A stretch of DNA of 5,408 bases from Archaeoglobales archaeon (GTDB lineage: Archaea; Halobacteriota; Archaeoglobi; Archaeoglobales; Archaeoglobaceae). The stretch is from positions 1-5,408 of the forward strand of contig QMZF01000101.1 in NCBI GenBank assembly GCA_003663055.1, read 5' to 3'. Made by a program: the position numbers and the translations under genes. Below are positions 1 through 4,876 of the stretch, piece after piece (within the stretch, counting starts at the first letter, position 1; the number at the start of each line of letters is the position of its first letter). Below the pieces are notes generated by a model. The model saw only the letters and a program-made list of their open reading frames with translations. It was not told where the DNA came from and searched no databases.

Positions 1-178
1 CATCAATAACGGCTTCAACTATTCTCTTTCCAAGTTCCTTCGCTTCGACGTCTATATTTTTCTTGGAATAAAGCATAGAGTCAAAACTTCTATACTCTCG
101 CTGGAGAAAAAGGGCAGTAAAACGAATAAAAGGGTATTTCGCTATAATCGGCAGGATTGGCAGAAAATGCTGGGGCAT
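1..178 (-). CDS. priL: Probable DNA primase large subunit PriL, N-terminal 59 codons (partial, runs off the left edge)
   Basis: An open frame begins at ATG 178-176, 18 nt after the pcn stop, and stays open to position 1. The translation starts MPQHFLPILPIIAKYPF and continues with a charged helical stretch ending in KELGKRIVEAVID. Archaeal PriL proteins characteristically begin with a short hydrophobic segment and an 'AKYPF' motif followed by helices, and this matches. PriL is the regulatory, Fe-S-containing subunit of the archaeal/eukaryotic-type primase and partners PriS in making RNA/DNA primers; the Fe-S domain would be C-terminal and is not in view. Lying just behind pcn supports a replication role. 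No in-frame ATG, GTG or TTG lies between the pcn stop and this ATG, and no clear Shine-Dalgarno precedes it, so translation may depend on coupling to pcn. The call rests on a short N-terminal motif plus context; another protein remains possible. Confidence 0.62.
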   Translation of the reverse strand, partial: MPQHFLPILPIIAKYPFIRFTALFLQREYRSFDSMLYSKKNIDVEAKELGKRIVEAVID

Positions 179-196
179 CTGCTTGTATTCGCTTTG

Positions 197-934
197 TCAT
201 TCGGCTTCAATACGTGGTGCGAGTATGTATTCCACGTTTACCTTGCCATCTGCGACATCAAAAACCAACCTTACCGGGTAGTTGTTGCCCAGGTATATCG
301 TGAGCACATCGCCGCTACCAGCTATTTTTATGAACTCCTTTAGATACTCTATAGAGAACATGCTCCTCGCTTCTCCTCTGTTGAACTCTATCAGCTCAGC
401 TTCGCCCATATGAAATTCTATGTGGTCAACGTCTCCCTCAGCCTCAATGTAAAACCCGGTTTCATCGCTCCTGAATACAACGTGGTCGCTGATCTTGTCG
501 GCAGCGCCTATAGCCTTCTTGAACTCTCCAGCGTCAAGCACTATTTTTGCCGGCAACTCTAAATTAGGAACCCTCGGTTCTTTACGAATCGCTGACGGGT
601 CTATAAGTGCGACGCTGTACTGCACACTTCCAAATTTTATTCTCAGCGTAGTATCATCCTCAACCTTTAGCTCTACGAGTTCTCCACCCTTTATTGACTT
701 TGAGATATCGAAAACTCTGTTAACATCTACGCCAATGACCTTCTCTTCATCAACCTTATAAACTTCAAAGCTGCTCGACGGGACTTTGACTATCACCATT
801 GCCACATTTGCTGGATCGACTGCCCTTGAATGCATGTTCTCGCTATCGAAATGGAAACGTGCTTCGCTCACAAGAGCTACCATTGCCTTCGTCACTGCTT
901 TGATGACATCCCCTGAAACTATTACGTCTATCAT
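197..934 (-). CDS. pcn: DNA polymerase sliding clamp (PCNA)
   Basis: This is the homotrimeric ring that encircles DNA and tethers replicative polymerases, FEN1, ligase and other PIP-box proteins. The product is 245 residues, the usual archaeal length. Visible hallmarks are the N-terminal start MIDVIVSGDV, the conserved AVDPANVAMV (39-48), VGVD..RVFDISKSIK (67-82), the interdomain connecting region around 113-128 (PSAIRKEP then VPNLELP), the second-domain ARSMFSIEYLKEF (189-201), and the C-terminal YILAPRIE that forms part of the PIP-binding pocket. The frame is open seven codons further upstream to ATG 955, but ATG 934 is preferred: it gives the family's normal N-terminus and has AGGTG at 944-940, five bases upstream. 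Upstream lies an AMMECR1 gene and downstream the probable priL, all on the same strand. Very secure identification. Confidence 0.97.
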   Translation of the reverse strand: MIDVIVSGDVIKAVTKAMVALVSEARFHFDSENMHSRAVDPANVAMVIVKVPSSSFEVYKVDEEKVIGVDVNRVFDISKSIKGGELVELKVEDDTTLRIKFGSVQYSVALIDPSAIRKEPRVPNLELPAKIVLDAGEFKKAIGAADKISDHVVFRSDETGFYIEAEGDVDHIEFHMGEAELIEFNRGEARSMFSIEYLKEFIKIAGSGDVLTIYLGNNYPVRLVFDVADGKVNVEYILAPRIEAE

Positions 935-939
935 CGCGA

Positions 940-980
940 CACCTGAACAAAACATAATGGCAAAAATATTTATATTTTTT
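940..980 (-). promoter_or_regulatory. pcn promoter (TATA box) and Shine-Dalgarno
   Basis: Read on the minus strand, an A-rich run followed by AAATATAAATATT (about 977-965) is a strong archaeal TATA box with a purine-rich BRE-like stretch before it. It lies about 37 nt from the ATG at 934, which predicts a start of transcription near 945 and a very short leader. AGGTG at 944-940 is a fitting Shine-Dalgarno and decides the start codon. The TATA box begins within a few bases of the upstream AMMECR1 stop, so pcn can be expressed on its own even if it is also read from upstream. The start of transcription is inferred, not seen. Confidence 0.65.
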
Positions 981-982
981 CT

Positions 983-1585
983 TTAGCAGGCTCCTCGCTC
1001 CTTAACTTCGACTATCTCACCTCTCGGCTTTACTTCCTTGAATATCTGACCTTCAAACCTGTAAACCTCAGCTCCAGTGAGCCAGCAGTCTGGTGGAAGA
1101 TTAGCTTTCATACACGTGTGGCTCAGGAATTCTTCTGCATCGAAGCCAAACTCCACGGCAACCTGTGGTAATAAAAGCCCTGAAAACGGCCCCATTTTTA
1201 TTAAAAGTCCATGTTTGCCTATTTCAATGTGTTTTGGAAGTTCTACAGGCTTTGCGTTTATTTTTTCTGGAAGTGTAAGGACTGTAACTTCTACGCAGAT
1301 CTCGTCCATCTCCTTTAGCTTAACCGGTGGAAAGCGGGGATCGTTAACGGCTGCTGATATCGCAGACTCGATTATTGCTTCGTCGAGCCTTTTTATAGGG
1401 TACGGGTATCCTATACAGCCCCTGAGATCTCCGCTCTTTGTCAGGGTTGTAAAAACCCCTCTTTGCTTCTCGAATGCTCCCGTGTAGCGTTCTTTTATAA
1501 CCTCTCCACTCTCGAGGTACGTTTCTATTGCTCTTCTTGCGAGTTTTACGGCTTTAATACCCTCATCAACACTCAGCTTTTCCAT
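983..1585 (-). CDS. AMMECR1-domain protein
   Basis: A 200-residue single-domain protein of the AMMECR1 family, widely conserved in archaea and eukaryotes; its biochemical role is not established. Visible family signatures are RGVFTTL (42-48), the hallmark LRGCIGY (54-60), NDPRFPPV (81-88), EVTVLT (99-104), HGLLIK with GLLLPQVA (125-143) and the late [11 protein letters not shown] (158-168), which supplies conserved cysteines. There is no signal peptide or membrane segment, so it should be cytosolic. ATG 1585 is the only start that fits the domain; no Shine-Dalgarno precedes it, and a TATA-like box sits about 25 nt upstream, which fits a leaderless mRNA. It ends 48 nt before pcn on the same strand and is divergent from cdc6, placing it in a replication neighbourhood, though that alone does not give it a function there. 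Confidence 0.93.
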   Translation of the reverse strand: MEKLSVDEGIKAVKLARRAIETYLESGEVIKERYTGAFEKQRGVFTTLTKSGDLRGCIGYPYPIKRLDEAIIESAISAAVNDPRFPPVKLKEMDEICVEVTVLTLPEKINAKPVELPKHIEIGKHGLLIKMGPFSGLLLPQVAVEFGFDAEEFLSHTCMKANLPPDCWLTGAEVYRFEGQIFKEVKPRGEIVEVKERGAC

Positions 1586-1604
1586 GCATGCTCTACGCGC
1601 TAAT

Positions 1605-1620
1605 GGATTAAATTTCTTCC
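1605..1620 (-). promoter_or_regulatory. Promoter of the AMMECR1-domain gene
   Basis: On the minus strand GGAAGAAATTTAATCC combines a purine-rich BRE-like element (GGAAG) with a TATA-like AAATTTAAT. Its centre lies about 25 nt before the ATG at 1585, the spacing expected when transcription begins at or next to the start codon. No Shine-Dalgarno is visible between the box and the ATG, which agrees with a leaderless transcript. Confidence 0.5.
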
Positions 1621-1624
1621 CAAT

Positions 1625-1645
1625 CGAAAAAGCTAAACTTTATTG
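1625..1645 (+). promoter_or_regulatory. Promoter of the orc1/cdc6 gene
   Basis: CGAAAAAGCT followed by AAACTTTATT resembles an archaeal BRE plus TATA box. Its centre is about 22-24 nt upstream of the ATG at 1661, and no Shine-Dalgarno is present, so a leaderless or nearly leaderless message is likely. It sits back to back with the AMMECR1 promoter within the 75-nt divergent spacer, so one bound regulator could affect both genes. The box is weaker than that of pcn. Confidence 0.42.
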
Positions 1646-1660
1646 CTTTAAGTTGTATTG

Positions 1661-2752
1661 ATGCTCGGATGGGACGAAACGCTCTTCAAGGACTACGAAG
1701 TATTCGACGAAGATTACCTGCCGGAGGAGTACTTGCATAGGGAATCACAGCTTTTAAGGCTTATAACAAATTTAAAACCTGCTGTCAGAAATGCTAGACC
1801 GATAAACTGTCTTTGCCTTGGCCCGCCGGGAACAGGAAAGCCAACAGCGGAAAAACTCGTTTTCAAAGACCATGTCGAGATCGAAAACGTTCTCCCCGGT
1901 TACACGCACTGCCAAATAGTTAACAGCAGGCAGCAGGTCTTCATGAAGATATTTAAAGCCGTGCACGGCTATGAACCGCCATCGTACGGAATTCCCTTTG
2001 CAAAGCTCTACTACACAACGCTGAAGGGGCTTGACGACAGGGTTTTGATTGTTGCCCTCGATGACTTGAACTTCCTCTTGGGCGATGAAGTTGCAAACGA
2101 TATTATTTATTCCTTGCTTAAGGCTCACGAGGAGGTTGAGGGCGTTAAGATTGGAATAATAGGCATAGCAACAGATGTGAAGCTTACCGCAAGGTTTGAT
2201 GAACGCGTATCTTCGGTATTCCATCCCGACGAAATATACTTCCCGCTGTACGGCATTGAGGAGATAAGAGACATACTCGCCTCCCGAGCTAAATACGGTT
2301 TCTATCCTGGGGTTCTTAGCGATGAGGCACTGGAAAAAATAGTGCAGCTTTGCTACAACTACGCAGATTTGCGGTTTGGAATATATCTGATGAAGCTCGC
2401 CGGCTTACAAGCTGAGAGGGAAGCGAGCAGGAAGATAGAAGTGAAGCATGTGGAAGCTGTTTACGAAGGTAGCAGAAAGGTCTTTCTCAGAAAAAGTATT
2501 CAGGCTCTATGCGATGAAGAAAGGGCGCTGCTCAAGCTGATTTATTCGAACGATGAGCTTACGACTGGCGAGCTATACAGGAAATTTAAAGAGCTTACCG
2601 GAATTGGATACACAAAATACTATGAAATGCTTTCAAAACTCGAAAGTATAAGACTAATCGACACGAGGTTCGAGCAGAGAGGAGGGAGAACGAGGGTTGT
2701 TGTTAAGAGGTACGAACCGCAACTTGTCCTCGAAGCACTTAAGGAGTTTTGA
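1661..2752 (+). CDS. Orc1/Cdc6-family replication initiator paralogue with altered Walker A motif
   Basis: Archaeal Orc1/Cdc6 proteins bind origin DNA through an AAA+ ATPase and a C-terminal winged helix, and some paralogues recruit MCM. This 363-residue protein shows the family layout: an N-terminal DYLPEEYLHRESQL segment (19-31), Walker A GPPGTGKP (54-61), Walker B VALDD (131-135), a sensor-1 strand GIIGIATD (165-172), an arginine-finger region FDERVSSVF (179-187), sensor-2 ADLRFGIYLM (235-244), and a winged helix from about 284, with a wing (RGGRTRVVVKRY) at 340-351. Proline at residue 61 replaces the Mg-coordinating Thr/Ser, and sensor-1 has Thr where Asn is common. The lysine and Walker B aspartates are intact. 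ATP binding or hydrolysis may therefore be impaired, as in a regulatory paralogue, or codon 61 (CCA against ACA) may be a one-base error. ATG 1661 is preferred over the adjacent TTG 1658. The gene is divergent from the AMMECR1-pcn genes. Confidence 0.9.
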   Translation: MLGWDETLFKDYEVFDEDYLPEEYLHRESQLLRLITNLKPAVRNARPINCLCLGPPGTGKPTAEKLVFKDHVEIENVLPGYTHCQIVNSRQQVFMKIFKAVHGYEPPSYGIPFAKLYYTTLKGLDDRVLIVALDDLNFLLGDEVANDIIYSLLKAHEEVEGVKIGIIGIATDVKLTARFDERVSSVFHPDEIYFPLYGIEEIRDILASRAKYGFYPGVLSDEALEKIVQLCYNYADLRFGIYLMKLAGLQAEREASRKIEVKHVEAVYEGSRKVFLRKSIQALCDEERALLKLIYSNDELTTGELYRKFKELTGIGYTKYYEMLSKLESIRLIDTRFEQRGGRTRVVVKRYEPQLVLEALKEF

Positions 2753-2772
2753 GTACCATATAGGTTTAGGTT

Positions 2773-2830
2773 AAAAATAAAGGGTTAAAAAGAAAATAGG
2801 AAAAACAAGAAAAATCAAAAATCAAAAGAT
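2773..2830. other. A-rich, strand-asymmetric intergenic tract
   Basis: Of the 104 bases between the cdc6 stop and the first possible argF start, this central part is almost all purine on the plus strand, with seven runs of four or five A (for example 2773-2777, 2787-2791, 2801-2805, 2810-2814, 2817-2821) and a short near-repeat AAAATC at 2811-2816 and 2818-2823. Clear poly-T signals for ending cdc6 transcription are missing on the plus strand. The tract may be bent or easily melted DNA upstream of the argF promoter. No gene or hairpin is seen in it. Confidence 0.5.
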
Positions 2831-2853
2831 TAATTAGACTCAGCAATGGGTGG
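2824..2853 (+). promoter_or_regulatory. argF promoter region and Shine-Dalgarno
   Basis: AAAAGATTAATTAG (2824-2837) is a TATA-like box preceded by A-rich sequence. GGGTGG at 2848-2853 resembles a Shine-Dalgarno, lying 9 nt before ATG 2863 but only 3 nt before ATG 2857. The box-to-ATG distance would also allow a leaderless message from 2857, so the two signals point to different starts. No arginine operator-like palindrome was found. Confidence 0.4.
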
Positions 2854-2862
2854 CGGATGGCC

Positions 2863-3780
2863 ATGAAGCACTTACTTTCGATCTCAGATCTTAGCACTGA
2901 GGAGCTGGCAGAAATCCTTGAACTTGCGGAAAGACTAAAGGCTGAGAGGTACAAAGGCGTAGTCACAGACTATTTGAAGAACAAAAGCCTTGCAATGATT
3001 TTTGAGCTACCTTCAACAAGAACGAGGGTATCCTTTGAAGTTGCAATGACGGATTTAGGGGGACATGCTCTCTATCTCGGATGGAACGAGTTGCAGCTTG
3101 GTAGAGGCGAACCTATAAAAGATACAGCCCGTGTACTTTCGAGATACGTTCATGCCGTTATGATGAGGGTAAGAAACCATTCAACGCTCGAAGAATTCGC
3201 TGCCTATTCAGCAGTGCCTGTTATTAATGGGCTCAGCAACCTCGAACATCCTTGCCAGGTTATTGCAGACCTTCTTACTATCAAAGAGTATAAAGGAAGT
3301 CTTGAAGACGTAAAGGTCGCTTGGGTTGGGGATGGCAACAACGTGTGCAACTCGCTCATTCTTGCAACAGCCCTCATGGGCATGGAAATCGTTGTTTCAA
3401 CACCATCTGGATACGAGCCCGACGAAAGAATTGTTAAGAAGGCTAAGGAGCTTAACGCAAATCTCACGTTTGAGCACAATCCAGTCAAAGCTGTAAAAGA
3501 TGCTGACGTTATATACACAGATGTCTGGGTTTCAATGGGGCAGGAGGCTGAAAAGGAAAAGAGACTCAGAGATTTTGGGCCGTACCAGGTAAACAAGAAA
3601 CTTGTCGATGTGGCAAGGGAAGACGTTATAGTCATGCATTGCCTACCCGCTCATAGAGGTGAGGAAATAACCGACGAAGTCATGGAGGGTGCAAGCTCAG
3701 TAGTTTTCGATCAGGCGGAGAATAGGCTGCATGCGCAGAAGGCCATTTTGTTGAAGCTGATTGGTGGTGAGAGTGAGTAA
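2863..3780 (+). CDS. argF: Ornithine carbamoyltransferase
   Basis: This enzyme joins carbamoyl phosphate and ornithine to give citrulline in arginine biosynthesis, in the cytoplasm. All family motifs are intact in the 305-residue product: carbamoyl-phosphate loop STRTR (51-55), HPCQ (129-132), the ornithine-binding SMG loop (224-226, in VWVSMGQE) and HCLPAHRG (259-266) with the reactive cysteine. The SMG loop and HCLP separate it from aspartate carbamoyltransferase. [11 protein letters not shown] (154-164) is the expected second-domain start. Two ATGs are available: 2857 (adding Met-Ala) and 2863. The latter is chosen because archaeal relatives start MKHLLS and because GGGTGG is better spaced for it, but 2857 cannot be excluded. 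Its last codons overlap the start of nadE by 8 nt, implying one transcript. Nothing suggests damage or transfer. Confidence 0.96.
   Translation: MKHLLSISDLSTEELAEILELAERLKAERYKGVVTDYLKNKSLAMIFELPSTRTRVSFEVAMTDLGGHALYLGWNELQLGRGEPIKDTARVLSRYVHAVMMRVRNHSTLEEFAAYSAVPVINGLSNLEHPCQVIADLLTIKEYKGSLEDVKVAWVGDGNNVCNSLILATALMGMEIVVSTPSGYEPDERIVKKAKELNANLTFEHNPVKAVKDADVIYTDVWVSMGQEAEKEKRLRDFGPYQVNKKLVDVAREDVIVMHCLPAHRGEEITDEVMEGASSVVFDQAENRLHAQKAILLKLIGGESE
3763..3770 (+). promoter_or_regulatory. nadE ribosome binding site inside argF
   Basis: GGTGGTGA lies within the last codons of argF. It contains two overlapping GGTG cores; the first is 6 nt before GTG 3773. The surrounding run of TTG, GTG and GTG codons at 3761-3769 offers other possible starts, but these would sit on the site itself. 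The site makes translational coupling of argF and nadE likely. Confidence 0.5.
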
Positions 3781-4552
3781 CTGGAATGCGATAGTTGATA
3801 GGATAACGTCTTTTATCGGAGAGTGTGTTAGAAACGCTGGAGCTGATGGTGTGGTCGTTGGTGTTAGTGGCGGTGTTGATAGTGCTTGTGTGGTAAAGCT
3901 ATGCACGATGGCTCTCGGAAATAAGTCGGTTCTCGCTCTCGTGATGCCAGAAAAAGGCGTTACGCCGGAAGAAGATGTCGAGGACGCTGTAAACCTCTGC
4001 AAAGAGCTTGGAGTTGAGTACAAGGTTATCGAAATCAATCCGTTCATCTATCCTTTCATCTCCATCCTTGGTAGTAAGCCTGAAATCGCCGTTGCCAATT
4101 TGAAGCCGAGGATAAGAATGATGCTGCTGTATTTCCATGCGAACTCGAGAAATCTACTTGTTGCTGGTACGGGGAACAAGAGCGAGCTTATGGTTGGATA
4201 CTTCACCAAATACGGAGACGGTGGCGTTGATTTTTTTCCTATAGGCGACTTATACAAGACTGAGGTTTTCCAGCTTGCCCGTTTTTTGAACATTCCCGAA
4301 TCGATAATTTCCAAGAAACCGAGTGCGAGGCTTTGGAAAGGTCAGACTGATGAAGCTGAGATGGGCATAAGTTACGAAAAGCTCGATGCAATTCTTAAAG
4401 CGATTGATAAAGGGCTCAAGCCTGAAGAAATTCTTGCAATGGGAGTTAGCGAAAGCGAGGTTAAAGCTGTTATCCAGATGGTCGAAAGAAGTAAACACAA
4501 GAGGGAAATGCCACCAGTCGTAGAACTCAGAGATATAATCCAAAATAACTAA
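3773..4552 (+). CDS. nadE: NH3-dependent NAD+ synthetase
   Basis: It catalyses the last step of NAD synthesis, adenylating deamido-NAD with ATP and replacing AMP by ammonia. The 259-residue product is the short form: there is no nitrilase (glutaminase) domain, so free ammonia is the nitrogen source. Motifs are the pyrophosphatase loop GVSGGVDS (30-37), NLKPRIRMM (109-117), VAGTGNKSE (130-138), [21 protein letters not shown] (142-162), [16 protein letters not shown] (183-198) and a C-terminal SKHKREMPP (240-248). GTG 3773 is chosen as start because it gives the usual SNWN-type N-terminus and follows GGTGGTGA; the frame is open upstream to TTG 3761. It overlaps argF by 8 nt. The tail after the PP motif, [11 protein letters not shown], seems somewhat long for the family, and the sequence directly after the stop is a phosphoribosyltransferase remnant in the same frame, so the 3' end may have been rebuilt by a deletion. 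Confidence 0.95.
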   Translation: MSNWNAIVDRITSFIGECVRNAGADGVVVGVSGGVDSACVVKLCTMALGNKSVLALVMPEKGVTPEEDVEDAVNLCKELGVEYKVIEINPFIYPFISILGSKPEIAVANLKPRIRMMLLYFHANSRNLLVAGTGNKSELMVGYFTKYGDGGVDFFPIGDLYKTEVFQLARFLNIPESIISKKPSARLWKGQTDEAEMGISYEKLDAILKAIDKGLKPEEILAMGVSESEVKAVIQMVERSKHKREMPPVVELRDIIQNN

Positions 4553-4709
4553 GCAAAGGGTGACTGGTTTGCTGGAAATTTGCTTTGCGACCTTCTTGGT
4601 ATTCCAGAACTCGTTAGCGTGAGAGTAGAGCACTACAGAGGAACTAGGGAGAAGGAACTAAAAATAAGCGATTTCGGAAAATTGGAGGTGAAAGCTCTGA
4701 TCGTTGATG
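4553..4709 (+). pseudogene. Phosphoribosyltransferase remnant (central part only)
   Basis: Directly after the nadE TAA, and in the same frame, the translation reads AKGDWFAGNLLCDLLGIPEL, then VSVRVEHY, and ends in LEVKALIVDD. In hypoxanthine/xanthine-type phosphoribosyltransferases of archaea one expects 'ARGDWFAARLL.DFLGI..LVSI.VEHY' and then a PRPP-binding 'VLIVDDVTDTG'. The first part and the 'VDD' fit well, but about 30-40 N-terminal residues and a start codon are missing, and after VDD none of the three frames gives the D-T-G part of the PRPP loop. About 50 residues of what should be a much longer enzyme remain, so it cannot be active. The frame runs on as unrelated sequence to a TGA at 4760-4762. 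Loss by deletions at both ends is inferred. The family assignment is from motif recognition. Confidence 0.68.
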
Positions 4710-4876
4710 ATTGGCAAAATGAGCGAGTGGGAGATAAAGTGGAAGCTGTACGAGAAGCATGAATCGAAGTGTCTTGAAATAGCAACCAGGAAAGTTCAAA
4801 GATGTACTTGAGATGGGGAGGAGAGGTGTTTTGGAGAGAATTGAAAAAGAGAAAAGCTATTGAAGGAAGTAGTTGC
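4704..4876 (+). pseudogene. Broken reading frame of unknown origin
   Basis: I do not recognise this sequence. From TTG 4704 or ATG 4707/4719 the translation includes MSEWEIKWKLYEKHESKCL and then EIATRKVQ, and stops at TGA 4809-4811. From 4801 the frame one base further on reads DVLEMGRRGVLERIEKEK to TGA 4861. From 4857 the original frame resumes with LLKEVVAYSLP. Joined, these give a charged, helical, plausible protein segment, as if one base had been gained near 4800 and one lost near the A-run at 4852-4855. GGAGGTGA (4684-4691), a full match to the archaeal anti-Shine-Dalgarno, lies 12 nt before the TTG, but it also encodes part of the phosphoribosyltransferase remnant. The right end runs into the convergent deaminase gene. 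It may be a decayed gene start, or a real gene with two sequencing indels; a 34-35 residue small protein is also possible. Confidence 0.45.
4843..4856 (-). terminator. T-rich tract after the deaminase gene
   Basis: On the minus strand CTTTTCTCTTTTTC begins about 20 nt past the deaminase stop. Archaeal intrinsic terminators are often just T-rich tracts without a hairpin, and this is the only such tract near this 3' end. It lies inside the decayed region, where it would do no harm to a working gene. Confidence 0.45.

Noticed and set aside
935..955. Seven-residue N-terminal extension of PCNA (start at 955)
   Set aside because: It would include the Shine-Dalgarno AGGTG in coding sequence and start at or before the likely transcription start; homologous clamps begin at MIDVI.
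1077..1487. 136-codon plus-strand frame inside the AMMECR1 gene
   Set aside because: Antisense to the conserved LRGCIGY and NDPRFPPV codons; no start signal.
1586..1660. Possible replication origin next to orc1/cdc6
   Set aside because: Archaeal initiator genes often sit by an origin, but neither this spacer nor 2753-2856 contains repeated, inverted G-run-containing ORB-like elements or a long AT-rich unwinding region with flanking repeats. The A-rich tract before argF alone is not enough.
1658..1660. TTG as the cdc6 start codon
   Set aside because: It lies directly before an ATG, has no ribosome site, and the TATA spacing suits the ATG at least as well.
1772..2224. 150-codon open frame on the minus strand inside cdc6
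   Set aside because: It is fully antisense to a gene with clear AAA+ motifs, and its translation is cysteine-rich and low in recognisable motifs; a shadow frame.
3204..3635. 143-codon open frame on the minus strand inside argF
   Set aside because: Antisense to the intact catalytic motifs of argF; Ser/Thr-rich composition typical of shadow translation.
4553..4876. Mobile element as the cause of the gene-free stretch after nadE
   Set aside because: No transposase-like coding sequence, no terminal inverted repeats and no target duplication could be seen; simple deletion and decay explain it.
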